A stretch of DNA of 64,000 nt, from positions 1-64,000 of the forward strand of contig JAACJG010000017.1 of NCBI GenBank assembly GCA_009917695.1, given 5' to 3'. The translations under genes were made by a program, and so were the position numbers. This stretch comes from Candidatus Rifleibacterium amylolyticum. Lineage in GTDB: Bacteria; Muiribacteriota; Ozemobacteria; Ozemobacterales; Ozemobacteraceae. Below, in pieces: positions 43,512 through 51,494 of the stretch (its first letter is position 1; every line of letters begins with the position of its first letter). The notes under the pieces were generated by a model, which saw only the letters and a program-made list of their open reading frames with translations, ran no database searches and had not been told where the DNA came from.

Positions 43512-44264
43512 ATGCACATTGACGTAGCTTTTACACCGGCCGAAGTGCAGGCGCTTGCCAGCAAGGTCTGCATCGTAATCGATGTCGTCAGGGCAACCTC
43601 GAGTCTGACCGTGATCATGTCAAAAAAGCCACGCAAGGTCATTCTTACCACCACCATTCAGAAAGCAACCAAATTCGCTTCACAGCAGACGGTACATCCG
43701 CTGTTATGCGGCGAACGAAAGGGTGTCGCGCCCGAAGGATTCGATTTTGGCAACAGTCCGCGTCAGTATTTCGACGCTGACCTTAACGACCGCGTCCTCA
43801 TCTTCACCTCGAGTAATGGTACACGCGCTGTGGCGGATCTGGCGATGGCCCCGCACGTATATCTCGGCTGCTTTCTTAATGCTGAAGCGGTTACCAAAAA
43901 GGCTTATTCAACCGCGAATACCAGCAACATGGACATACTGCTTGTCTGCGCCGGCCGCGAAGAAAAATTCGCACTTGACGACGCGTATTGCGCCGGTTTT
44001 CTCGTTACGAAACTGATGGCACAGATATCTGCCCAGAGCAGTTTTGAACTTGGCGACGGCGCTCAGGCGGCTGTCGGCATTTACGGGTATTATCGCGATG
44101 ACCGCCGCCTGCTCGACATGTCAGGTGCCGGCAAAGCAGTAACCGAAATCGGTCTGGCCGACGATCTCACCTTTCTGCTGCAACGCGATCTGTTCGACTG
44201 CGTGCCCGAGCTGATTCGCAAGGACTTTCCCGAGCCCGAGCATGGCTTTTCGGTTCTGGCCTGA
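43512..44264 (+). CDS. comB: 2-phosphosulfolactate phosphatase ComB
   Basis: Encodes 250 residues. Recognisable ComB blocks: CIVIDVVRATSSL (metal/active-site region), LLCGERKGVAPEGFDFGNSP, LIFTSSNGTRAV and GREEKFALDDAYCAGFL. In methanogens ComB acts in coenzyme M synthesis; in bacteria it is widespread with a less certain substrate. The companions ComA and ComC are not in this window, so sulfolactate metabolism is not established. AGAGGAAACCAG precedes the start. It lies in the merR operon, 16 bases after merR. Confidence 0.93.
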   Translation: MHIDVAFTPAEVQALASKVCIVIDVVRATSSLTVIMSKKPRKVILTTTIQKATKFASQQTVHPLLCGERKGVAPEGFDFGNSPRQYFDADLNDRVLIFTSSNGTRAVADLAMAPHVYLGCFLNAEAVTKKAYSTANTSNMDILLVCAGREEKFALDDAYCAGFLVTKLMAQISAQSSFELGDGAQAAVGIYGYYRDDRRLLDMSGAGKAVTEIGLADDLTFLLQRDLFDCVPELIRKDFPEPEHGFSVLA

Positions 44265-44271
44265 TATTTTC

Positions 44272-44300
44272 TTAACAGCGCGCCGGCAATGTGTTAGAAT
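44272..44300 (+). promoter_or_regulatory. Sigma-70 promoter of the HDOD gene pair
   Basis: TTAACA (44272-44277), 17-base spacer, TAGAAT (44295-44300), 35 bases before the GTG start at 44335. Confidence 0.55.
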
Positions 44301-44334
44301 CTGACGAGTAAACCACATTTTCTGGAGTTGCGCA

Positions 44335-45576
44335 GTGAACTTGCCGCCGAACCCTTTTCAGCTTAAAAAGCATGCCGACGACATACTCGAAATTATTGTA
44401 GATCAGCCCATCACTCCGCAACATAAGGCTTTCGCGGTACTTCAGGCAATGGCACAGAAGTTCCAGTATGTCATTTTTACGCTGAATGAAACTGCTTCTC
44501 TGCACCCCACGCTTGAGCCACATTTTCCCGAAATACAGCTGCTGGGAAGCCTGCTCGTCGTAGCCTCAGACCCGGCGCAGATCTCATTTCCGCTGCACGG
44601 CATAAAGGTCTTCTCTGACGTTCATGCTGCCCGCACGCGAATACGCAACGACCGCCAGATCGAAACTGTCGTCAGAAGAATCATCAAGTTACCGTCCTTC
44701 TCTGGTTCGGTCAGCGAAATTCTACGCATGCTGTTGAACCCTGAAGTCACCTTTGAACAAATCGAAGAAGTAACCAACAAGGATCTCTCGCTTGTAGGCC
44801 GCATGCTAAAGATCGCTAACAGTTCCAGTCTTGGCAACCGCATGAAAATCGACGACCTCAAAACCGTCGTTAAATTTCTCGGCATCGAAGGTATTCGCCA
44901 GATTCTGATTCAGGAAACCTTCAATACTCTTGCTCGCGAATTTGCCCGGGTCAACGACAAACTTTCGCACATGCGGCGTTGCTCTGCCCTGTCAGCTCAT
45001 GTCGGCAAGCTTATTGGGGCCGATCTTGCATTGATCGGAAAAATCAAGGCAGCCGGGCTTATGCATGACATCGGAGCGCTGGCTCTTTCTTTTCATGGCG
45101 CCGCTGAATATACTGGGGTCCAGAGAAGAATCAGATCAGAGCGGCTGGCTGTCTGCGAAGCCGAAAAAGATGCTTTTGGCTTCGATCATCAGGAAATTGG
45201 CGAGCGCCTGGCAAAAGAAATGTCGTTGCCAGCCTACATTAACAATACCATCGGGAATCATCACAACGTTGATTTCGAAGAACACGATCTCATTTCCATG
45301 TCCGTAATGGTCGCAAACGGTTTTTTGAACGAGCAGATCGAGCAGATCAGCGCCACTGACTACGAAAAATTCATGCCGGCACTGTCTGAAGAACGCGAAA
45401 AAAACATGCGCCTGCGCCCGCCCAAAATGCCAGCCAGGCCAGTCGAAACAGTCGATGCTGAAGACAGTGAAGGCGAAGAACCGGCCCAGGACCTCTTCAG
45501 TTCAGCCAGAGTCTGCGCCATGCTCAAAGAAGAGCTCGACAACATCATCATGGCTTCACAATCCGGAGACATTTAG
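44335..45576 (+). CDS. HDOD signalling protein with N-terminal STAS-like region (first of two)
   Basis: Encodes 413 residues from a GTG start. An N-terminal ~95-residue alpha/beta region (HADDILEIIVDQPITPQHKAFAVLQAM, QYVIFTLNETASLHPTLEP) resembles a STAS-type fold only weakly. Residues ~105-300 are an HDOD domain (LPSFSGSVSEILRML, AAGLMHDIGALALSF, HHNVDFEEHD). HDOD proteins are diverged HD hydrolases thought to act as signalling adaptors rather than enzymes. A polar, disordered region (~345-385) is followed by a short C-terminal helix. Its neighbour at 45618 has the same length and layout and is clearly its duplicate. Confidence 0.9.
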   Translation: MNLPPNPFQLKKHADDILEIIVDQPITPQHKAFAVLQAMAQKFQYVIFTLNETASLHPTLEPHFPEIQLLGSLLVVASDPAQISFPLHGIKVFSDVHAARTRIRNDRQIETVVRRIIKLPSFSGSVSEILRMLLNPEVTFEQIEEVTNKDLSLVGRMLKIANSSSLGNRMKIDDLKTVVKFLGIEGIRQILIQETFNTLAREFARVNDKLSHMRRCSALSAHVGKLIGADLALIGKIKAAGLMHDIGALALSFHGAAEYTGVQRRIRSERLAVCEAEKDAFGFDHQEIGERLAKEMSLPAYINNTIGNHHNVDFEEHDLISMSVMVANGFLNEQIEQISATDYEKFMPALSEEREKNMRLRPPKMPARPVETVDAEDSEGEEPAQDLFSSARVCAMLKEELDNIIMASQSGDI

Positions 45577-45581
45577 CGAAA

Positions 45582-45604
45582 GCGACAGCAACCTTTGCTG
45601 TTGC
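45582..45604 (+). promoter_or_regulatory. Hairpin between the two HDOD genes, just before the second ribosome-binding site
   Basis: GCGACAGCAA (45582-45591) and TTGCTGTTGC (45595-45604) pair with one G-U wobble around a 3-base loop. CCGGAGACA, the ribosome-binding region of the second HDOD gene, follows directly. No T-run, so translational or mRNA-stability control is more likely than termination. Confidence 0.35.
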
Positions 45605-45617
45605 CGGAGACAACATT

Positions 45618-46859
45618 ATGGCAGAGCAATATCCCTTTCAAATCGTAAACCATGGCGACAATGTCTTCGAAATGATCGTTGGCGACGTAATCAAACCGGA
45701 TCATAAGGTAGCCGAAGCCCTTGCCATATTGCTCAACAAATGTGATTACGTCATTCTTTCGCTCAAAGAAAACGCGATTCTGCACGAGAGTTTTACCGAC
45801 AAAATGGCCGAGCTTACTGCTTCTGGCCGGCTGTTGGTGGTAGCCCGCGAAGATGAGCAAATACAGGTTTCTCTGCCTGAAAATAAGAAGTTCAACGAAC
45901 TACAGGCCGCGCAGAGCCGCGTCAATGGCGAGCGCAATATAGAGAAAATTCTTAAACAGATAGAAAAAATGCCTCTGATGCAGTCTTCTGCCAACAAACT
46001 GATGAATATGCTGCGTGACCCGAAGATTACCTTCGAAAACATCGAAGAAGTTACCAGCAAAGACCCAAAGCTGGTTATGCGCATGCTAAAAATAGCTAAC
46101 AGTGCGGTTTTTTCGCGACGAATGCCGTTCGAGAATCTCAAGGCAGTTGTAACCTATCTCGGCCTCGATGGCATCAAAGAGATAATCTTGCAGGAAACCT
46201 TCGACGGCTTTTCTCAGGTTTTCGCCAATCAACGCGAAAAACTGGCACACATGCGCCGCTGTGCGCATCTGGCCACCTGGATCGGCAAACTCATCGGTGC
46301 CGACATCAATCTTCTCAGTCGCATGAATTCGGCCGGCCTGCTGCACGATATAGGTTCTCTCGCCCTATGTTTCTATGACAGCCAGGAATACGCACGTGCC
46401 ACCATGATGGTGCGCAATGATAAAAAGACAGTCGGCGCGGCTGAAATAGAAGTTTTTGGGGTCGACCACCAGGAGCTCGGCATGCTGATGGCAAAGAAAA
46501 TCGGTATGCCTGACTATCTCTGGCCAGCCATGGCAAGGCACCATGACCCTGACCTGCCTTCAGACGATCTCCTGCTGATATCGGTAATAACCGCCAACGG
46601 CTATCTCAATCAGTTTATCGAGAACCTGCCCTTTACACCTTACGAAACCTATCTGCCAGCCTTGGCCGAGAAGCGCCGCAAAAAGGAAGATGGCGGCAGA
46701 AATCTTGCCAGACCCGCACAAACCAGCGCTCAGAATGCGATAAACAGCCTTATCAGTGGTAACGACGGCGAAGTTTTCAAGGTACCCTATGTTTACGAAG
46801 TTCTCAAAGCAGAACTCGACCGTTTCATGCTCACCGGTACCGAAGCCCAGGGCATGTAG
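45618..46859 (+). CDS. HDOD signalling protein with N-terminal STAS-like region (second of two)
   Basis: Encodes 413 residues, exactly as long as its neighbour and alignable throughout: N-terminal NVFEMIVGDVIKPDHKVAEALAIL against DILEIIVDQPITPQHKAFAVLQAM, the HDOD core with SAGLLHDIGSLALCFY, HHDPDLPSDDLLLISV against HHNVDFEEHDLISMSV, and similar C-terminal helices. Amino-acid identity is moderate, so the duplication is old. The shared N-terminal region is the most conserved non-HDOD part and probably binds a common partner. It reads as one operon with the first copy, from the promoter at 44272. Confidence 0.9.
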   Translation: MAEQYPFQIVNHGDNVFEMIVGDVIKPDHKVAEALAILLNKCDYVILSLKENAILHESFTDKMAELTASGRLLVVAREDEQIQVSLPENKKFNELQAAQSRVNGERNIEKILKQIEKMPLMQSSANKLMNMLRDPKITFENIEEVTSKDPKLVMRMLKIANSAVFSRRMPFENLKAVVTYLGLDGIKEIILQETFDGFSQVFANQREKLAHMRRCAHLATWIGKLIGADINLLSRMNSAGLLHDIGSLALCFYDSQEYARATMMVRNDKKTVGAAEIEVFGVDHQELGMLMAKKIGMPDYLWPAMARHHDPDLPSDDLLLISVITANGYLNQFIENLPFTPYETYLPALAEKRRKKEDGGRNLARPAQTSAQNAINSLISGNDGEVFKVPYVYEVLKAELDRFMLTGTEAQGM

Positions 46860-46953
46860 CCGACAAAATTCTGCTGGTTCTGGACAAAAAAGGATGTACC
46901 GGTTATTCTTATAGTAGAGGGATCTGATACAGGTACACGCATGGAGGCGTATT

Positions 46954-47646
46954 ATGGCTATTGGCCCAGTAAACAATCCTTATCTTCAACAGATTCTTTT
47001 CCAAAATCTGTCGTCTTCAACCATTCAGCCAAACCAGCTCAAAGATTCAACGCAACTGCTCAATGCTGCCATGAATGCCAAAAACAGCACCGCAAGTATT
47101 TCCGCCGCCGGCAGCAAAATAAACAACGTCAGCCAGACCATTCGCAGCAGCGGTGACATGCAGGCTTTCGAAGGGTTCCAGACGGCGATGCAACGCGCCA
47201 GCACAGCGGCCGACCCGCTGCAGCTGACAAGATTCGTCAACAGCGCTTCGTATGCCGCCAATAATGACGCGGCCGCGCTCAACAGCGCCTTCGCCGGACT
47301 GGCCCGCACCATGGGACAGAACGACAATGCACTGGTCGATGGGTTTAACAAGGCCTTTACGGCCACAGTAGAACAGACGGGAACAACCGGCCTCAAGACA
47401 TTCAATCAGGGCTTAGCGAGCGTTGAAAAGGCTGATTATTCGAATTCTTCGGTCAGTCTAGGCGATAACCTTAAACAGTATTTTGCCACGGTGAACCAGG
47501 CGGTCACCTCTGGCAAATCCGAAGAGGAGTCACAATCCAACTTGCAGCGACTCGCTAAAGGCATCGAAATCAGCGAAAAAGCAGACGACATCTACAAATT
47601 CTTCAACGAGTTCACCGGCCCCGACCCTGAAAAAGACTTTGCCTGA
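46954..47646 (+). CDS. Ala/Ser/Asn-rich protein of unknown function
   Basis: Encodes 230 residues, with GGAGGCGTATT before the ATG. No signal peptide and no cysteines. Long helical stretches rich in Ala, Ser, Asn and Gln (residues ~30-180), such as AMNAKNSTASISAAGSKINN, recall filament-like or hook-associated proteins exported without an N-terminal signal, but no flagellar or type III genes are nearby. The C-terminus (KADDIYKFFNEFTGPDPEKDF) looks like a small folded part. It is convergent with the pullulanase gene. Function unknown. Confidence 0.75.
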   Translation: MAIGPVNNPYLQQILFQNLSSSTIQPNQLKDSTQLLNAAMNAKNSTASISAAGSKINNVSQTIRSSGDMQAFEGFQTAMQRASTAADPLQLTRFVNSASYAANNDAAALNSAFAGLARTMGQNDNALVDGFNKAFTATVEQTGTTGLKTFNQGLASVEKADYSNSSVSLGDNLKQYFATVNQAVTSGKSEEESQSNLQRLAKGIEISEKADDIYKFFNEFTGPDPEKDFA

Positions 47647-47683
47647 CCCGAACGTTCTCGAACCGGCGCAATCAATCTGACTC

Positions 47684-50434
47684 TCAGTCAGCAAAGATTA
47701 CGGCGGAGAGCGGTTGCAAGGTTATACTGCCGGGCTTCAGAGAAAACCCCGCCGGACTGGCAATAGCTTCAGTCCCGGCGGTTTTTTCGTCAACCAGAAC
47801 CTTTTTGCCGGTCAAATCTATTTCCAGCGTCAGCTTGCGTGATTTGTCGTCAGCATTGATGAATACGTAATAAGCCCTGTTGTTGGTAGACCGGCAGATG
47901 TATGCAATCACCAGATCTTTTTCGAGAATTTCGGGGGCTTTGATCAGCAGAACGTTTTTGTCGACAATTTCTTTGCTGCCCAGCCTGAATGCATCGGTCG
48001 AGCGCCGCAGGGCAATCAAGCCTCTGGTATACTGGCTTGTCACCTGGTTAACCGCATACTTTTGAGCATCGGTGGCCTTTGCCCAGTCGAACATGTTTAT
48101 TGCATCAGTTGAATCGTATGAATCGTGAATGAAAAACGGGTTCTTGAAAGGCTTGCCTTCAGCATCGGCAAATACGTGAAACTTGTGTTCAGGCGTATTC
48201 TGGCCTTTCCACTGCTTGCTGCGGCCGTATTCCTGACCGGCATGCAGAAAAGCGGTGCCCTGCGATGTAAGGATAATCAGATTGCCCAGACGCAGTCGCC
48301 TGTGAATTTCCAGGTCGTTTTCGGCTATTTCGGGGTCTTTTTTGATCGACTGAGCGATGACATCGTAAGCCGGCAGATTGTCGTGCGCCTCGATATACTG
48401 AACCATATCGCCGGGTGAATCTGCGGGAGTATTAGATGGTTGGCCCTTGATATTGTTGAACAGGCCGGCAATGCTGCGTGGGCCGCCGGTAAGAAACATC
48501 GGGTCGCCCTCGCAGCCAAAACCTGATTTGAGTTCATTGCGCATTTCATCGCTGAAAACGCCGACGCTGTCGGTGTGCGCCATCCAGTCCTGGTCAGCGG
48601 CTTTTCCGGCCAGCGCAGGGTCTTCGTGATGACCCTTGAAAGTACGCCAGCCTTCACCAATAAACAGAGCCAGAGGGTTGATCGCAGCGGCGGCGTCAAA
48701 TGCTTCCTGCACAGCATCGCTGGTGGCGTCACCCATCATGTCCCAGCGCATGCCATCGATGCCATATTCCCTGAACCAGTGCCTGACTGAATCTATCATC
48801 AACTTCTTCGACATTTTGTGGGTAGTTGCCAGATTGTTGCCAAAATCGCCGACAAAAGTGCCTTTGTTGTCTCTGAAAAAGTAGTAATCAGGCACAATAT
48901 CGTTCAAAAAGCTGGCCTGCGCCATGTGAGTATAAACGACGTCGAGAACCACTCCCATTCCGGCGGCGTGAATGGCATCAACAAGCTCTTTGAATTCGGC
49001 AATACGCAGTTCAGCATCATCAGGGTTTTCAGAATAAGCGCCGTCGAGTGAAAAATAGTTCTGCGGGTCATAGCCCCAGTTGTAATTGCTGTGTTTTGCC
49101 GAATAATGCAGCTCACGCTGCCCCATCTGGGTTTCGTCGCCAAAATACCAGGCCATTACCGGCAGAAACTGAATATGCGTAACACCCATCGACTTTATGT
49201 ACGGAAGTTTGTCAATAAAGGCACGGTAACTGCCCCAGCGATGCTTGAGATCTTTCTCTATCGAAGGATCAGAGGTGAAATCTCTGACGTGAACTTCATA
49301 AATTACGGCATCTTCGCGCTTTGTGTAACCAGCGATTCTGGCCGGCACCGGTTTTTTGCCAACTGCGGCAACATCGACAACCGCCGCCTTGCCGACGAAG
49401 TCGCGACTACTGCCGGCCGACTGCCCGGCGGCATCAACTGTAACTGCAGCCATCGAGCGGGCATAAGGGTCGAGCACTCGTTTAGGTGCCAGACCAGGAT
49501 TACAGACCTCGAACTGATAATAAAAACCACGTGGATCTGCCAGCCCAGCCGGGCTGCCGTTACCGATTTCAGCAGACCAGACACCGCGCTCACCGCGCTG
49601 CATGACGACCCGCCCGATTTCACTGTTCTGGTCTTCGCGAGCGAAAACAATCAGCTCCACCTTGTCAGCAAGCGGCGCCCAGAGTTTGATAGAGGCTGAG
49701 CCATCGCCATATCTGCAGCCAAGATCGTCGCCTTCATAGGCATATTGTTCGTCAACAAGCTTCCAGTCAAGGCCGGCGACAACTTCTGCATCTGCCCAGG
49801 CGACCTTGAGAGGATGTTGCGCAATGGTAAAATCAGCTTCAACAATAGCCTGCTCTTTATCAATTTTACAGGCAGTGACCTTAATGGCATTGCCATCTTT
49901 ATCAGCTATCTTCAGCTTAGCAGCCAGAGCGACGTTATCGAGACCGGCGAGACTGTTGAAAAGAAGTCTGACACGCCCTGCCGCCAGCACGGTTGCCAGC
50001 TGCAGATCGTTGCTGATTTTGAGTTCAGGCGAATTATACAGGTTGTCGTCGCCTTGTTTAACCCAGACATGGTTCTGGTTTTCTGTAAGCTTTACCATCT
50101 TGTTGCCACCCTCTTTCTCTCCCGAGATCCGGTCGAGTATCAAAAAACTCACCTGTTGCGCATCAGCGAGAAGCGCAATATCGAGCCACACACCAAACGA
50201 GTCGCTCGCCGTAAAAGGAGCTGCACCCTGCGGCCAGTCAGTCGATGGCGACTTCACCTCATCCCAGTACCAGACGCCAAAGCGCTGATAGTCAGCATCA
50301 GCTCGCTGGTAGTGGATACGCAGATAACCTGGCAGCGGCTCGTCTGACGCCAGACAGGCTTTGCCCGTTCCCATGAACAGCGTTATCGCGAGCACCACAA
50401 AAGCCGGCCACATCTGTCGGGCTTGAAGTTTCAT
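47684..50434 (-). CDS. pulA: Exported type I pullulanase (GH13)
   Basis: Encodes 916 residues, with AGGTGACCTG before the ATG. Signal peptide ~1-29 (FVVLAITLFMG..CLAS|D). Domain order: N-terminal CBM41/PUD region (~30-110), a further N-terminal domain, CBM48-like domain (~225-330), GH13 barrel (~370-780) and C-terminal beta domain. The pullulanase hallmark YNWGYDPQNYFSLDGAYS is present. Catalytic Asp in DGMRWDMMGDA, Glu in LFIGEGWR and Asp in IEAHDNLPAYD form the GH13 triad. It cleaves alpha-1,6 bonds of pullulan, glycogen and starch dextrins outside the cytoplasm, in keeping with a polysaccharide-fermenting lifestyle. The CBM48 anchor protein at 29655 may be related in substrate. Confidence 0.93.
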   Translation of the reverse strand: MKLQARQMWPAFVVLAITLFMGTGKACLASDEPLPGYLRIHYQRADADYQRFGVWYWDEVKSPSTDWPQGAAPFTASDSFGVWLDIALLADAQQVSFLILDRISGEKEGGNKMVKLTENQNHVWVKQGDDNLYNSPELKISNDLQLATVLAAGRVRLLFNSLAGLDNVALAAKLKIADKDGNAIKVTACKIDKEQAIVEADFTIAQHPLKVAWADAEVVAGLDWKLVDEQYAYEGDDLGCRYGDGSASIKLWAPLADKVELIVFAREDQNSEIGRVVMQRGERGVWSAEIGNGSPAGLADPRGFYYQFEVCNPGLAPKRVLDPYARSMAAVTVDAAGQSAGSSRDFVGKAAVVDVAAVGKKPVPARIAGYTKREDAVIYEVHVRDFTSDPSIEKDLKHRWGSYRAFIDKLPYIKSMGVTHIQFLPVMAWYFGDETQMGQRELHYSAKHSNYNWGYDPQNYFSLDGAYSENPDDAELRIAEFKELVDAIHAAGMGVVLDVVYTHMAQASFLNDIVPDYYFFRDNKGTFVGDFGNNLATTHKMSKKLMIDSVRHWFREYGIDGMRWDMMGDATSDAVQEAFDAAAAINPLALFIGEGWRTFKGHHEDPALAGKAADQDWMAHTDSVGVFSDEMRNELKSGFGCEGDPMFLTGGPRSIAGLFNNIKGQPSNTPADSPGDMVQYIEAHDNLPAYDVIAQSIKKDPEIAENDLEIHRRLRLGNLIILTSQGTAFLHAGQEYGRSKQWKGQNTPEHKFHVFADAEGKPFKNPFFIHDSYDSTDAINMFDWAKATDAQKYAVNQVTSQYTRGLIALRRSTDAFRLGSKEIVDKNVLLIKAPEILEKDLVIAYICRSTNNRAYYVFINADDKSRKLTLEIDLTGKKVLVDEKTAGTEAIASPAGFSLKPGSITLQPLSAVIFAD

Positions 50435-50617
50435 CAGGTCACCTCACTGAATAATTGACAGCATGATACAAACAAACAGTCTTTACAGGCAAACAGAGAA
50501 TTTATTGCGACCACCGGATCAGGAGCTGCAGATTAGCATGATCTGTTTGGCAAAGTTGCGCTGTTTTGCAAAACTGTGCTATTTAAGCAGATACTCAAAC
50601 GTACCGGCAGATTAACG

Positions 50618-51487
50618 ATGCAGAACCTGTGGAATTTCGTAAAACATATTTTTAACCGGGTGGTTGAAACCAAAGTCACCGAGGCTGCGGCAGCTATTGC
50701 CTATTATGCGATTCTGTCGTTTTTTCCGCTGATTCTTTTTCTGATTGCCTTCAGTTCGTCTTTTCTGCAAAGTGCCGAAGTGCAGGGTCAGATTCTCAAG
50801 TTCGCTGAAGAGTATATGCCCGGCTCAGAATCACTGGTTGCCGGAAACATTCAACACCTGATCAGAGCCAGCGGCGCGGTCGGACTACTTGGCACCGCCA
50901 TGCTGCTGTGGTCTGCGACATTGGTGTTTGCAGGCTTTGCACAGAACATCAACAACGCCTGGACATCAGCTGAAAGCCGGCATTTTCTGATCGACAGGCT
51001 GATCGGGCTGATGATGATCGGCATTCTCGTGATTTTTCTGATTCTGTCACTTATCACCAATACACTGCTCGACGTTCTGCCGCGAATTTTCCCGACTTAT
51101 CTCGAAACACTTTTTGCCGAGATGACCAGATTCAATCAGATTATGATCGAATATCTGCCGCAGACTACAATTTTTATGCTGCTGCTGATGCTTTACAAGT
51201 ACATTCCGAATTCACTGGTGCGCTGGCGCGAATCCCTTGCCGGCACTCTGTTTACCATGCTCGCTCTGCAGCTCACCAAGCATTGTTTCATCTGGTATCT
51301 GTCGTTCGGCACTGACAGCTACAGCCTGGTCTACGGTTCACTCGGAGCTGTCGTCGCCTTTATGCTGTGGATATACCTGTCTTCGTGCATAATTCTGGTA
51401 GGCGGCCATGTCAGCTCTGCCGTCGCCCTGTTTTTCCGGCCGGCGCGCGAACCAGCTGCAAACGGTGAGCCCCCGGTATTTGTATAA
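50618..51487 (+). CDS. YihY/BrkB-family inner membrane protein
   Basis: Encodes 289 residues from the ATG at 50618; a GTG at 50576 would add 14 residues. Six membrane segments. Family landmarks: VTEAAAAIAYYAILSFFPLILFLIAFSS near the start, and YSLVYGSLGAVVAFMLWIYLSSCIILVGGHVSSAVA near the end. Members are uncharacterised permease-like proteins once mis-annotated as ribonuclease BN. It diverges from pulA and converges with tex (7-base gap). Substrate unknown. Confidence 0.92.
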   Translation: MQNLWNFVKHIFNRVVETKVTEAAAAIAYYAILSFFPLILFLIAFSSSFLQSAEVQGQILKFAEEYMPGSESLVAGNIQHLIRASGAVGLLGTAMLLWSATLVFAGFAQNINNAWTSAESRHFLIDRLIGLMMIGILVIFLILSLITNTLLDVLPRIFPTYLETLFAEMTRFNQIMIEYLPQTTIFMLLLMLYKYIPNSLVRWRESLAGTLFTMLALQLTKHCFIWYLSFGTDSYSLVYGSLGAVVAFMLWIYLSSCIILVGGHVSSAVALFFRPAREPAANGEPPVFV

Positions 51488-51494
51488 AAACAGC

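Noticed and set aside
47660-47683. CTGACT/AGTCAG hairpin between the unknown gene and pulA as a bidirectional terminator
   Set aside because: Only six base pairs and no T-run on either side.
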